NCBI GenBank assembly: GCA_020636915.1
Contig: JACJWV010000006.1
Location: forward strand, 62,001-126,000
Length of the DNA stretch: 64,000 bases
Source: Nocardioides sp.
Lineage (GTDB): Bacteria > Actinomycetota > Actinomycetes > Propionibacteriales > Nocardioidaceae
Direction of reading: 5' to 3'
Part shown: positions 50,606-59,221 of the stretch, one piece after another
How positions within the stretch are numbered: the first letter of the stretch is position 1
How the letters are laid out: the number at the start of each line of letters is the position of its first letter
Notes under the pieces: generated by a model
Told to the model about the DNA's origin: nothing
The model's database searches: none
Seen by the model: the letters and a program-made list of their open reading frames with translations, nothing else
Position numbers and translations under genes: made by a program

Positions 50606-51602
50606 CCGCGCGCCGCACGGTCTGCGTGCGTGACGGGTCGCGCACCACGACGGGGTCGACGACCTCGTCGATCGCCTTCAGCACGTCGGGCTCGAGGCGT
50701 ACGCCGGCGGCGCGGGCGTTGTCGCTGACCTGGTCGGGCCGGCTGGCGCCGATGATCGCGGCGGACACGTTGGGGTTCTGCAGCACCCAGGCGACGGCGA
50801 GCTGGGCCATCGTGAGGCCCGCCTCGTCGGCGATCGGGCGGAGCTGCTGGACCCGCTCGAGCACGTCGTCGCGCAGCCAGCGGCTGATCATGTTCGCGCC
50901 GCCCTTGTCGTCGGTCGCGCGCGAGCCCTCGGGAGGCTGCTGCCCGGGCAGGTACTTGCCGGTCAGCGCGCCCTGGGCGATCGGGGAGAACACCACCTGG
51001 CCCAGGCCGAGCTCCTCGCAGGTGGGGACGACCTCGGACTCGATCACCCGCCAGAGCAGGTTGTACTGCGGCTGGTTCGACACCAGCGGCACCCGCAGCT
51101 CGCGGGCGAGGCCGTGGGCGGCCCGGATCTGGTCGGCCGTCCACTCCGAGACGCCGATGTAGAGGGCCTTGCCCTGCCGGACGACGTCGGCGAAGGCCTC
51201 CATCGTCTCCTCCAGCGGCGTCTCGTCGTCGAAGCGGTGCGCCTGGTAGAGGTCGACGTAGTCGGTGCCGAGCCGCTTCAGCGATCCGTGGATCGACTCC
51301 ATGATGTGCTTGCGGGACAGGCCGTGGTCGTTGTGGCGACCCGGCCCCGTCGGCCAGTAGACCTTCGTGAAGATCTCCAGGCCCTCGCGGCGCTCGCCGC
51401 CCAAGGCCCGCCCCAGGACCGACTCGGCGCGCGTGTTGGCGTAGACGTCGGCGGTGTCGAAGGTGGTGATGCCCTCGTCGAGCGCCCGCCGCACGCAGGC
51501 GAGCGCGTGCTCCTCCTCGACCTGCGACCCGTGCGTGAGCCAGTTGCCGTAGGCGATCGCCGAGATCTTGAGCCCGCTGCTGCCGAGGTTGCGAATCTCC
51601 AT
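50586..51602 (-). CDS. Aldo/keto reductase (YghZ/Kv-beta-like)
   Basis: 338-residue NADPH-dependent (beta/alpha)8 reductase. Catalytic tetrad visible: Asp in FDTADVYANT, Tyr in the same segment, Lys in EIFTKVYWPTG, His in LYQAHRFD; the nucleotide site is FSPIAQGALTGKYLPG and GASRPDQVSDNARA. Substrate unknown. TAGGGT lies 7 nt before the ATG (leaderless). The C-terminus RADLMKRT was altered by a 14-bp tandem duplication. Confidence 0.93.
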   Translation of the reverse strand: MEIRNLGSSGLKISAIAYGNWLTHGSQVEEEHALACVRRALDEGITTFDTADVYANTRAESVLGRALGGERREGLEIFTKVYWPTGPGRHNDHGLSRKHIMESIHGSLKRLGTDYVDLYQAHRFDDETPLEETMEAFADVVRQGKALYIGVSEWTADQIRAAHGLARELRVPLVSNQPQYNLLWRVIESEVVPTCEELGLGQVVFSPIAQGALTGKYLPGQQPPEGSRATDDKGGANMISRWLRDDVLERVQQLRPIADEAGLTMAQLAVAWVLQNPNVSAAIIGASRPDQVSDNARAAGVRLEPDVLKAIDEVVDPVVVRDPSRTQTVRRADLMKRT

Positions 51603-51609
51603 GGACCCG

Positions 51610-51615
51610 ACCCTA
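51610..51615 (-). promoter_or_regulatory. -10 hexamer of the aldo/keto reductase gene
   Basis: TAGGGT on the minus strand, 7 nt before the ATG at 51602. Confidence 0.45.
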
Positions 51616-51624
51616 GTGCGAGCC

Positions 51625-52686
51625 TCAACCGTCGAAGTCGAGCTCCACCTCGGCGGAGGTGGGGTGCGACTGGCAGGTCAGGACGTAGCCACGCTCGATC
51701 TCGTCGGGCTCGAGCGCGTAGTTGGCGTCCATCGCCACGGTGCCGGAGACCAGCCGGGCCCGGCAGGTCCCGCAGACCCCGCCCTTGCAGGCGAACGGGA
51801 GGTCAGCACGCACGTCGAGGGCCGCCTCCAGCACGGGTACGCCGTCGGGGCGGAGCTCGAGCGAGGACGAGCGTCCGTCGAGGCGGATCGTCACCCGGGC
51901 CGCACCCTCGGCCGTCCCGGTCAACGCCTGGACCGGGACGCGCGGGACCGGGTCGGCGTGGAACAGCTCGGCGTGGACCCGGGACGCCGGGACGCCCAGA
52001 CCGGTCAGGGTCTCCCGGAGCTCCACGAGCAGCTGCTGGGGTCCGCAGAGGAACCACTGGTCGACCTGGTCCGGCGGCATCAACGCCTCGAGGATCCGGG
52101 CCAGGCGCGGGCCGTCGAGCCGCCCGGACAGCAGCTCGACCTCCTGGGACTCCCGCGAGAGCACGTGCACGACCTGGAAGCGGGCGGGGTAGCGGTCCTT
52201 GAGGTCGTGGACCTCGTCGAGGAACATCACCGACCGGTGCGTCCGGTTGGCGTAGACGAGCATCGCCTGCGACCCCGGCTCCCCCTCCAGGACGGCGGCG
52301 AGGATCGAGAGGACCGGAGTGATGCCCGAGCCCGCGGCGACGGCGACGTAGGTGCGCCGGGCGGTCGGGTCGATCTCGGAGGTGAACCGGCCCGCGGGCG
52401 TCATCACCTCCAGGGTGTCGCCGACGACCAGTCGGGAGACGATCCCCTCGCTGAACGCCCCGCCGGGAAGCCGCTTCACGCCGATCCGGAGCACCCCCGA
52501 GGACGGCGGGGTGCAGATCGAGTAGGAGCGGCGCACGTCGTCGCCGCTGCGGACCGACAGGTGCTGGCCGTGGGCGAACCGGAAGTCGTCGGCCAGCGCC
52601 GGGGGCACCTCGAAGGTGAGCGCGACGGCGTCGTCGGTGAGCTCGTCGATCGCTGCGACGCGCAGCGGGTGGAAGGTCGTCGACAC
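51625..52686 (-). CDS. paaE: Phenylacetyl-CoA epoxidase reductase subunit PaaE
   Basis: 353 residues, GTG start. Passes electrons from NADPH to the PaaAC diiron oxygenase. FAD domain (RRSYSIC, about 53-59), NAD(P) domain (AAGSGITPVLSI, about 112-123) and a C-terminal plant-type [2Fe-2S] ferredoxin domain with CKGGVCGTCRA and a last Cys in LTCQSH. Starts 4 bp after the paaD stop. Last gene of paaABCDE. Confidence 0.95.
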   Translation of the reverse strand: MSTTFHPLRVAAIDELTDDAVALTFEVPPALADDFRFAHGQHLSVRSGDDVRRSYSICTPPSSGVLRIGVKRLPGGAFSEGIVSRLVVGDTLEVMTPAGRFTSEIDPTARRTYVAVAAGSGITPVLSILAAVLEGEPGSQAMLVYANRTHRSVMFLDEVHDLKDRYPARFQVVHVLSRESQEVELLSGRLDGPRLARILEALMPPDQVDQWFLCGPQQLLVELRETLTGLGVPASRVHAELFHADPVPRVPVQALTGTAEGAARVTIRLDGRSSSLELRPDGVPVLEAALDVRADLPFACKGGVCGTCRARLVSGTVAMDANYALEPDEIERGYVLTCQSHPTSAEVELDFDG

Positions 52687-52690
52687 CGGC

Positions 52691-53167
52691 CTAGAGCGCC
52701 TTGAAGTGGTCGAAGGGCTCGCGGCAGCTGCGGCAGACCCACAGCGACTTGCACGCCGTCGAGCCGAAGCGGCTGGACTCCCGGGTGTCGAGCGACCCGC
52801 ACTGCGGGCAGCGCACGCTCAGCGGCACCGCCACCGGACCGTCGCCGCGGGGCCCGGGGGGCGCGACGCCGTACGCCGCGAGCTTGGCCTTGGCCTCCTC
52901 GGTCATCCAGTCCGTCGTCCACGCCGGCGCGAGCACGAACTCGACGTCGACGCGCTGGTAGCCGGCGCTCAGCAGCGCCTCCACGACGTCCTCGCTGATG
53001 GCCTCCATCGCCGGGCAGCCGGAGTACGTCGGCGTGATCTGCACGTGCACGCGCCCCTGGTCGTCCTCGGTGACGTCGCGCAGGATCCCGAGGTCGGCGA
53101 TGGTCACGACCGGCAGCTCGGGGTCGGGCAGGTCGGCGGCGATCTTCCACGCCGGGGAGCGGCTCAC
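52691..53167 (-). CDS. paaD: Phenylacetyl-CoA epoxidase accessory protein PaaD
   Basis: 158 residues from the GTG overlapping the paaC stop (GTGA). N-terminal MIP18/DUF59 domain (DLPDPELPVVTIADLGIL ... PTYSGCPAMEAI) and a C-terminal zinc-ribbon-like part with CPQCGS and CRSCREPF. Needed for maturation of the epoxidase, probably in Fe-S insertion. The long open frame upstream is a shadow of paaC. Confidence 0.94.
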   Translation of the reverse strand: MSRSPAWKIAADLPDPELPVVTIADLGILRDVTEDDQGRVHVQITPTYSGCPAMEAISEDVVEALLSAGYQRVDVEFVLAPAWTTDWMTEEAKAKLAAYGVAPPGPRGDGPVAVPLSVRCPQCGSLDTRESSRFGSTACKSLWVCRSCREPFDHFKAL

Positions 53168-53970
53168 CACGACACCCCCGGGTGCGACCGGTGCAGGTGC
53201 TGCATCTCGGCCAGCAGGTAGCCCATCTCCTCGGTGTGCAGGCCCTGGCGTCCGCCACCGCGCGCCGGCGTCACCTCGGGCACGACCAGCGTCGCCTCGG
53301 CGACCACCGGGGTGACCCGGTCGAGCACCCCGGCACGGAGCGACGCGGGGTCCACCACGGACCCCTCGACCGGACGGAACAGCTCGTCGAGGTAGGGCCA
53401 CTCGGCGTCCAGCGCCGCCTGCATCCGCTCGTGCGAGACGTCGGTGCCGTCGCCGAGCCGGACGACCCAGCTCGTGGCGTGGTCGAGGTGGTAGGCGACC
53501 TCCTTGACGGCCTTGGCGCCCACGGCCGCGAGCGTCTCGTCGGACGAGGAGGCGAGGGCGGCGTACAGCTCGGACTGCCAGGCGGCGACCAGCAGCAGCC
53601 GGGCCATCGCTACGCCGAAGTCGGTCTGGGCGCGCTCGACCAGCCACACGTTGCGGAACTCGCGCTCGTCGCGGAGGTAGGCCAGGTCGTCCTCGGTGCG
53701 TCCGGCCCCTTCGAGCCGGCCGGCGTAGGACAGCAGCGCGCGCGCCTGGCCGAGCTGGTCGAGCCCGATGTTGGCGAGCGCGACGTCCTCCTCCAGCTGC
53801 GGCGCGCGGCTGATCCACCAGCCCATCCGCTGGGCGGAGACCAGCGCGTCGTCGGCGAGACCCAGGACGTAGTCGACCACAAGACCAGCCACGGGACGAT
53901 CGGGGTCCCCGACGGATTGTTCGCCGGAGGAGCGGAGCGGGGGAGGCGAGGAATCCGGTGGGGTGATCAC
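53164..53970 (-). CDS. paaC: Phenylacetyl-CoA epoxidase structural subunit PaaC
   Basis: 268 residues from the GTG overlapping the paaB stop. Ferritin-like helical protein (DDALVSAQRMGWWISRAPQL, ANIGLDQLGQARALLSYAG, VAYHLDHATSWVVRLGDGT) that pairs with PaaA. An Ala/Pro/Ser-rich head of about 20 residues precedes the fold. Order and overlaps match classic paa operons. Confidence 0.94.
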   Translation of the reverse strand: MITPPDSSPPPLRSSGEQSVGDPDRPVAGLVVDYVLGLADDALVSAQRMGWWISRAPQLEEDVALANIGLDQLGQARALLSYAGRLEGAGRTEDDLAYLRDEREFRNVWLVERAQTDFGVAMARLLLVAAWQSELYAALASSSDETLAAVGAKAVKEVAYHLDHATSWVVRLGDGTDVSHERMQAALDAEWPYLDELFRPVEGSVVDPASLRAGVLDRVTPVVAEATLVVPEVTPARGGGRQGLHTEEMGYLLAEMQHLHRSHPGVSW

Positions 53971-54248
53971 AGGTGCTCGACTCCTTCGGGCACGTCGTAG
54001 AACGTCGGGTGGCGGTAGACCTTGTCGCCGGCGGGCTCGAAGAACGCTTCCCGCTCCCCCGGGTCCGACGCGACGATCTCCGTCGACGGCACCACCCAGA
54101 GCGAGACGCCCTCCTGGCGACGGGTGTAGAGGTCGCGCGCGTTGCGCAGGGCCATCTCGGCGTCGGGTGCGTGCAGCGACCCGACGTGGACGTGCGAGAG
54201 CCCGCGGCGCGAGCGCACGAAGACCTCCCACAGCGGCCAGTCCCTCAT
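53967..54248 (-). CDS. paaB: Phenylacetyl-CoA epoxidase subunit PaaB
   Basis: 93 residues from ATG 54248, overlapping the paaA stop by 4 bp (ATGA). Family opening DWPLWEVFVRSRRGLSHVHVGSLHA is cut here to the key part WEVFVR..GLSHVHVG; a second conserved part is LWVVPSTEI. Bridges PaaAC units in the complex. Full length. Confidence 0.95.
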   Translation of the reverse strand: MRDWPLWEVFVRSRRGLSHVHVGSLHAPDAEMALRNARDLYTRRQEGVSLWVVPSTEIVASDPGEREAFFEPAGDKVYRHPTFYDVPEGVEHL

Positions 54249-55168
54249 GCTGCACCCTCGGTGGGGCGGGCGTGCTTGGCGGCGTAGGCCGACGCGGCCT
54301 CTCGCACCCAGGCGCCGTCCTCGTGCGCCTGCACCTTGTGGGCCAGCCGCTGCTGGTTGCAGGGGCCGTTGCCCTTGATGACCTCGGCGAGCTCGGTGAA
54401 GTCGATCGGCCCGAAGTCGTAGTGGCCGCGGTCCTCGTTCCAGGCGATCTGCGGGTCCGGGAGCGTCAGCCCGAGCGCCTGGGCCTGGGGCACGGTCATG
54501 TCGACGAAGCGCTGCCGCAGGTCGTCGTTGGAGAACCGCTTGATCCCCCAGGCCATGGATTGTGCCGAGTTGGGCGAGTCGTCGTCGGGCGGGCCGAACA
54601 TCATCAGCGCCGGCCACCAGTAGCGGTCCACGGCGTCCTGGGCCATCCGTTGCTGGGCGGGCGAGCCGTGCGAGAGCGTGTGGAGGATCTCGAAGCCCTG
54701 CCGCTGGTGGAAGGACTCCTCCTTGCAGATGCGCACCATCGCCCGGGCGTAGGGGCCGTAGGAACAGCGGCACAGCGGCACCTGGTTGACGATCGCGGCG
54801 CCGTCGACCAGCCAGCCGATGGCGCCCACGTCGGCCCAGGTGAGGGTCGGGTAGTTGAAGATCGAGGAGTACTTCTGCCGCCCGGTGTGCAGCTGGTCGA
54901 GCAGGTCGGCACGGTCGACGCCGAGGGTCTCAGCCGCGGCGTAGAGATACAGACCGTGCCCGGCCTCGTCCTGCACCTTGGCCATCAGGATCGCCTTGCG
55001 GCGCAGGCTCGGCGCGCGGCTGATCCAGTTGCCCTCGGGCTGCATGCCGATGATCTCGGAGTGCGCGTGCTGTGCGATCTGGCGCACCAGCGTGCGGCGG
55101 TAGCCCTCGGGCATCTCGTCCCGAGGTTCCACGCGCCCGTCGCCGGCGAGGAGGTCGTCGAAGGCCAC
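54245..55168 (-). CDS. paaA: Phenylacetyl-CoA epoxidase catalytic subunit PaaA
   Basis: Diiron oxygenase that makes the ring epoxide of phenylacetyl-CoA. 307 residues from GTG 55168. Diiron ligands lie in the two ExxH motifs KVQDEAGHGLY and KEESFHQRQG; IGMQPEGNWISRAPSLRRK is the family signature near residue 40. No Shine-Dalgarno site is clear at the GTG, and GTG further upstream cannot be excluded. First gene of the operon; a 19-bp palindrome lies 46 bp upstream. Confidence 0.94.
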   Translation of the reverse strand: MAFDDLLAGDGRVEPRDEMPEGYRRTLVRQIAQHAHSEIIGMQPEGNWISRAPSLRRKAILMAKVQDEAGHGLYLYAAAETLGVDRADLLDQLHTGRQKYSSIFNYPTLTWADVGAIGWLVDGAAIVNQVPLCRCSYGPYARAMVRICKEESFHQRQGFEILHTLSHGSPAQQRMAQDAVDRYWWPALMMFGPPDDDSPNSAQSMAWGIKRFSNDDLRQRFVDMTVPQAQALGLTLPDPQIAWNEDRGHYDFGPIDFTELAEVIKGNGPCNQQRLAHKVQAHEDGAWVREAASAYAAKHARPTEGAA

Positions 55169-55214
55169 GGGCCGACGGTACCCGAGGATGTGACAGATGT
55201 CTGCATCCCTGGCG

Positions 55215-55233
55215 ACGTCGTGTAACACGACGT
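55215..55233. promoter_or_regulatory. Palindrome upstream of paaA
   Basis: ACGTCGTGT-A-ACACGACGT: perfect 9-bp arms around one base, between paaA and a divergent acetyltransferase gene. Typical of a TetR-type operator such as a PaaR site; no regulator gene is in the window. Confidence 0.5.
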
Positions 55234-55252
55234 GGGCTGAGAGGATCTGGTC

Positions 55253-55786
55253 ATGAGCGACGTGTCGGTGCGGGTGGCCTGGGCCGACGACGCCCCCGCG
55301 ATCGCAGGCCTGCAGCTGCGGACCTGGCGGTCGTCGTACGCCGGCCTGCTGCCGGCCGAGGCGCTGCCGAGCGACGTCGAGGCGGCGACCGCCGCTTGGC
55401 ACCACGTCCTCACCCGGCCGGGCGACGCCCGCCACCGGGTGCTGGTCGCCCTCGAGCGCAACCGGGTCGTCGGGTTCGCCCTCACCGGGCCCGCCGGCGA
55501 CCCCGACTGCGACCCGGTCGCGGACGGTGAGCTCGCCGAGCTCACCGTCGACCCCGACGAGCGGGGCCTCGGGCACGGGTCGCGGCTCCTCCAGGCGGCC
55601 GTCGACACCCTGCGCGCCGACCGGTTCACCCGGGCCACGCTCTGGGCGATCGCCTCCGACGACGCGCTCCGCGCGTTCCTCGATGCCGCCGGCTGGGCGC
55701 CCGACGGAGCGCACCGGGAGCTCGACCTGGACGGCGAGGGGACCACCCGGGTCAAGCAGGTCCGGCTGCACACAGCGATCGCATAG
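55253..55786 (+). CDS. GNAT-family N-acetyltransferase
   Basis: 177 residues. Classical GNAT: N-terminal VRVAWADDAPAIAGLQLRTWRSSYAGLLP (first strand and helices), acetyl-CoA loop ELTVDPDERGLGHGSRLLQAAVDTL (about 95-119), and C-terminal FLDAAGWAPDG. GAGGAT lies 6 nt before the ATG. Divergent from paaA; no evidence that it takes part in phenylacetate use. Confidence 0.9.
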   Translation: MSDVSVRVAWADDAPAIAGLQLRTWRSSYAGLLPAEALPSDVEAATAAWHHVLTRPGDARHRVLVALERNRVVGFALTGPAGDPDCDPVADGELAELTVDPDERGLGHGSRLLQAAVDTLRADRFTRATLWAIASDDALRAFLDAAGWAPDGAHRELDLDGEGTTRVKQVRLHTAIA

Positions 55787-55822
55787 CGACCAGGCCTTGA
55801 TTTCCGCGGCCGGAGGGTGACC

Positions 55823-56050
55823 ATGGATCTTGTGTTCGGTCCACTGCCCCGACTCCACCGACTCCTCGTCGTGGTCACCTCGCTGATCGTGGGCATGCTC
55901 TCCGGCATCTGGCTGGTGGCGGTCACCGGCCTCCCCGCGCTGATCGCCGCCGGCGTCGGCTGGGGACTGCTCGCCGGGCTGCTGCTCACCTACGTGCTCC
56001 TGCACGACTTCCACCACCGACCGCAGGCGGTCCGGGTCCGCCGGCACTGA
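55823..56050 (+). CDS. Small membrane protein, two helices
   Basis: 75 residues from ATG 55823 with GGAGG 6 nt upstream, which decides the start over GTG 55817. Two membrane helices (LLVVVTSLIVGMLSGIWLVA, LIAAGVGWGLLAGLLLTYVLL) and a basic His/Arg tail. Not recognised. Expressed alone or with the acetyltransferase 36 bp upstream. Confidence 0.65.
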   Translation: MDLVFGPLPRLHRLLVVVTSLIVGMLSGIWLVAVTGLPALIAAGVGWGLLAGLLLTYVLLHDFHHRPQAVRVRRH

Positions 56051-56073
56051 CCGGATTCCCCTGCTCCACCATC

Positions 56074-56079
56074 TAGCCT
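56074..56079 (+). promoter_or_regulatory. -10 hexamer of azlC
   Basis: TAGCCT, 7 nt before the GTG at 56087; likely leaderless. Confidence 0.45.
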
Positions 56080-56086
56080 TCGGGGG

Positions 56087-56776
56087 GTGACCGACGCACC
56101 GCTCGACCCCCGCGAGCGGTCGTCGATCATCCGGGACAGCCTCGGCGTCGGGGTCGCCACCGGGGCGTACGGCGTCAGCTTCGGCGCGGTCTCCGTCGCG
56201 TCCGGCCTGTCGGTGGCGCAGACGTGCGCGCTCTCGTTGCTCGTCTTCACCGGCGCCAGCCAGTTCGCCCTGGTCGGCGTGGTCGCCGCGGGCGGGGCGC
56301 CACTGTCGGGCGCCCTCACCGCGCTGCTGCTCGGCACCCGCAACACCCTCTACGGCCTGCGACTGGCGCCCCTGCTCGCGTGGCGCGGAGCCCGCCGGCT
56401 GCTCGGGGCGCAGGTGCTCATCGACGAGTCCACCGCGATGGCGATCACCCGGGAGACCCGCGAGGCGGCCCGCCTGGGCTTCCTGGTCACGGGGTGGTCG
56501 ATCTTCGTGCTGTGGAACCTGGCGACCCTCGTCGGCGCGATCGCCGGTGACGCCCTGGGCGACCCCCGGCGCTACGGCCTGGACGCGGCGGTCGGAGCGG
56601 CGTTCCTCGCGCTGCTGTGGCCGCGGCTGGACCGCCCCCGCAACCGGTGGGTGGCGCTCGCCGCGGCCGGGGTCGCGCTGGCCACCGTGCCGGTCGTGCC
56701 CGCCGGCGTACCCGTCCTCGCGGCCGCGGCCGTCGCCCTGCTCGCCGGGCTGCTGACGAAGGAGCCGGCGTCGTGA
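56087..56776 (+). CDS. azlC: Branched-chain amino acid exporter subunit AzlC
   Basis: 229 residues, GTG start. Large subunit of the AzlCD/BrnFE exporter, with about six to seven membrane helices; VFTGASQFALVGVVAAGG and LLLGTRNTLYGLRLAPLL are AzlC hallmarks (about 60-110). Forms a pair with the overlapping azlD gene (TGATG). Likely exports valine, leucine, isoleucine or methionine; substrate inferred from family. Confidence 0.93.
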   Translation: MTDAPLDPRERSSIIRDSLGVGVATGAYGVSFGAVSVASGLSVAQTCALSLLVFTGASQFALVGVVAAGGAPLSGALTALLLGTRNTLYGLRLAPLLAWRGARRLLGAQVLIDESTAMAITRETREAARLGFLVTGWSIFVLWNLATLVGAIAGDALGDPRRYGLDAAVGAAFLALLWPRLDRPRNRWVALAAAGVALATVPVVPAGVPVLAAAAVALLAGLLTKEPAS

Positions 56777-57072
56777 TGTGGGCGGCGGTCGTCGTCACCG
56801 CGGCGGGCTGCTACCTGCTGAAGCTGGCCGGCCTCTCGGTGCCCCCACGTGTGCTGGAGCACCGCCTCGTCGAACGGGTGGCCGACCTGATCCCGGTGGC
56901 GTTGCTCGCGGCGCTGGTCGCGGTGCAGGTCTTCGCCCGAGGGCACGAGATCGTGGTCGATGCTCGTGCCCTCGGGCTCGCGGCCGCGGTGGTGCTGCTG
57001 CTCCTGCGGGCGCCGTTCCTCGTCGTGGTGTTCGGGGCGGCACTGGTGGCAGCAGGGGTGCGCCTGCTCTAA
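56776..57072 (+). CDS. azlD: Branched-chain amino acid exporter subunit AzlD
   Basis: 98 residues from ATG 56776 (GTG one codon earlier also possible). Four short hydrophobic helices; VPPRVLEHRLVERVADLIPVALLAAL is close to the AzlD consensus LPRWLERALRFVPVAVLAAL. Small partner of AzlC. Convergent with the PTS gene, 13 bp apart. Confidence 0.92.
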   Translation: MWAAVVVTAAGCYLLKLAGLSVPPRVLEHRLVERVADLIPVALLAALVAVQVFARGHEIVVDARALGLAAAVVLLLLRAPFLVVVFGAALVAAGVRLL

Positions 57073-57085
57073 CGGTGCGCAGTCC

Positions 57086-59056
57086 CTAGACGGGCTGCAC
57101 CACCCCCAGGACGGCCAGCACGTCGTCGGGCGAGGTGGCCGCCTCGAGGCGCTGCACCTGGGCGTCGTCGGTGAAGACCTCCGCGATCCGGCGCAGCAGC
57201 TGCAGGTGCTCGTTCCCGAGCGCCGCGATGCCGACGACGAACTTGACCTCCCGCCCGTTCCAGTCGATCCCCTGCGGGTAGCGCACGAAGGAGATGGCGG
57301 TCTGCCGGACCGACGACTTCGCCTCGTTGGTGCCGTGCGGGATCGCGAGCAGGTTGCCCATCGCGGTCGACACCGACTGCTCGCGCTCGTGCATCGCGTC
57401 GACGTAAGCCGGCTCGACGGCCCCGGCCGCGACCAGGAGCTCGCCGGCCCGGGTGATCGCGTCGTCGCGGTCGGCCGCGCCGCCGTCGAGGACGATGCTC
57501 TCGGGGTCGAGGAGCCCCGCAGTCACCGACGAGGAGTCCTCGTCGGCGGCGACCGGAGCCGCTCCCCCGCTGTCGTTGCGGGCCTCGAGGAGGCCGACGA
57601 TCTCGTCGTACCGCGGGCTCGCCATGAAGTTGTCGACGGACACGTGGGTGGCCGAGGGCGTCTTCTGGCGGGCGCGGGCCGTCAGGTCCTGGTGGCTGAC
57701 GACGAGGTCGTAGGTGTCGGTCAGGTTGGCGATCGACTGGTTGACGACCGTGACGTCGCCGAAGCCTGCGTCAGTCACCTTCTTGCGCAGCACCGAGGCA
57801 CCCATCGCCGAGGAGCCCATGCCCGCGTCGCAGGCGAAGACGATCGAGTGCACCGGGCCGCCCGACGCCGCACCGGAGCCGATGACCGCCTGCGCGGCGG
57901 CCGACTCCTTGCCCTTCATGCCCTGCATCACGCCCATGGCGGCGATCAGGTCGCCCTCCTCGATGTCGCCCTTGTCCATGCGCAGCAGGATCGACGCGAT
58001 GGTGAACGAGACGGCGGCGCCGCCGATGACCGAGAGCGTGACGCCGAGGAGGCTGTCCGCGGGGGTCTGGGCGTAGACCGCGAAGATCGAGCCCGGCGCG
58101 GCCGGTGCCCGCAGCCCTGAGTCGAACGTGACGTTGATGAAGATCTGCGTCATGCCACCGGCGATCATTGCCAGGATCAGGCGGGGCTTCATCAGCACGT
58201 AGGGGAAGTAGACCTCGTGGATGCCGCCGAGGAACTGGATGATCGCCGCCCCCGGGGCCGTGGCCTTGGCCATCCCCTTGCCGAAGACCGTGTAGGCCAT
58301 CAGCAGGCCGAAGCCCGCCGCGGGGTTGGCCTCGAGCAGGAACAGCACCGACTTGCCGGACTGCTGCGCCTGCTCGATCCCGAGCGGGGTCAGGACCCCG
58401 TGGTTGATCGCGTTGTTGAGGAACAGGACCTTGGCCGGCTCGATGAAGACCGACGTGAACGGCAGCACGTTGTTGTCGACCAGCCAGTTGACGGCCTCGC
58501 CGAGGCGGTCGATGACCCACAGCAGCGGCGGCGCCAGCACGAACATGCCGGCGATCGCCATGAGGCCGCCGAGGATGCCGGCGGAGAAGTTGTCGACGAG
58601 CATCTCGAAGCCGGGCTTGATCTTGCCAGCCCACAGGCTGTCGACCTGCTTCATCAGCCAGGCCGTCAGCGGGCCCATGATCATCGCCCCGAGGAACATC
58701 GGCGACCCGGTCCGGTCGTCGCCGAGGAACACCGGGCTGTAGGTCGCCATGATCACGCCGAGGACGGCGAAGCCGCCCACGACACCGCCGCGGACGCCGT
58801 ACACCATCCGGCCGCCGGTGTAGGCGATCAGGACCGGGAGGACGAAGTAGATGCCCGGCTCGACGACCGTGGCGATCTTCTCGTTCGGCGTCCACCCGAC
58901 CGGGATGAAGAACGCGGTGAGCAGGCCCCACGCGATGATCGCGGCGATGTTGGGCATGATCATGTTGGACAGGAACGTCCCGAACCGCTGGACGTGGACG
59001 CGCGCACTCACCCGTTCCGAGGGGGCCGCTGCGGGGGCTGGCGTGGTGGTGGTCAT
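57086..59056 (-). CDS. mtlA: Mannitol-type PTS transporter EIICBA
   Basis: 656 residues from ATG 59056 (AGAAGG ribosome site). EIIC membrane domain about 15-345 with the mannitol-type opening HVQRFGTFLSNMIMPNIAA; EIIB about 390-490 with the phospho-Cys in FACDAGMGSSAMGAS; EIIA about 510-656 with the phospho-His in AIPHGTNEAKSSVRQ. Imports and phosphorylates mannitol or a related polyol, using phosphate from EI and HPr, which are not in the window. Divergent from a zinc dehydrogenase that may act on the same sugar. A related polyol cannot be excluded. Confidence 0.92.
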   Translation of the reverse strand: MTTTTPAPAAAPSERVSARVHVQRFGTFLSNMIMPNIAAIIAWGLLTAFFIPVGWTPNEKIATVVEPGIYFVLPVLIAYTGGRMVYGVRGGVVGGFAVLGVIMATYSPVFLGDDRTGSPMFLGAMIMGPLTAWLMKQVDSLWAGKIKPGFEMLVDNFSAGILGGLMAIAGMFVLAPPLLWVIDRLGEAVNWLVDNNVLPFTSVFIEPAKVLFLNNAINHGVLTPLGIEQAQQSGKSVLFLLEANPAAGFGLLMAYTVFGKGMAKATAPGAAIIQFLGGIHEVYFPYVLMKPRLILAMIAGGMTQIFINVTFDSGLRAPAAPGSIFAVYAQTPADSLLGVTLSVIGGAAVSFTIASILLRMDKGDIEEGDLIAAMGVMQGMKGKESAAAQAVIGSGAASGGPVHSIVFACDAGMGSSAMGASVLRKKVTDAGFGDVTVVNQSIANLTDTYDLVVSHQDLTARARQKTPSATHVSVDNFMASPRYDEIVGLLEARNDSGGAAPVAADEDSSSVTAGLLDPESIVLDGGAADRDDAITRAGELLVAAGAVEPAYVDAMHEREQSVSTAMGNLLAIPHGTNEAKSSVRQTAISFVRYPQGIDWNGREVKFVVGIAALGNEHLQLLRRIAEVFTDDAQVQRLEAATSPDDVLAVLGVVQPV

Positions 59057-59221
59057 CGCACCTTCTCTCGACCGGACCGACGACGTGACGCCGGTCACGC
59101 AGATCTTTGAATGTGTTTATATGTCGCCCGTATTCCTGTAGTCAAGGGTTGAAGCCAACATGAACAGGCACATTTCCACACAAATGCGGTATGGTCGGGC
59201 GCACCGACCGGAGGAGGAGAC
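59057..59221. promoter_or_regulatory. Divergent promoter region of PTS and dehydrogenase genes
   Basis: 165 bp, AT-rich in the middle (59108-59190). Contains GAATGTGTTTATATG and CACATTTCCACACAAATG, the latter with inverted CATTT/AAATG ends, as could suit a DeoR- or LacI-type sugar regulator. The dehydrogenase has GGAGGAG as ribosome site. Confidence 0.4.

Noticed and set aside
59168..59195. Sugar-regulator operator CATTT...AAATG before the dehydrogenase
   Set aside because: Arms of 5 bp in an AT-rich promoter are not enough evidence for a separate operator call; noted only in the promoter region entry.
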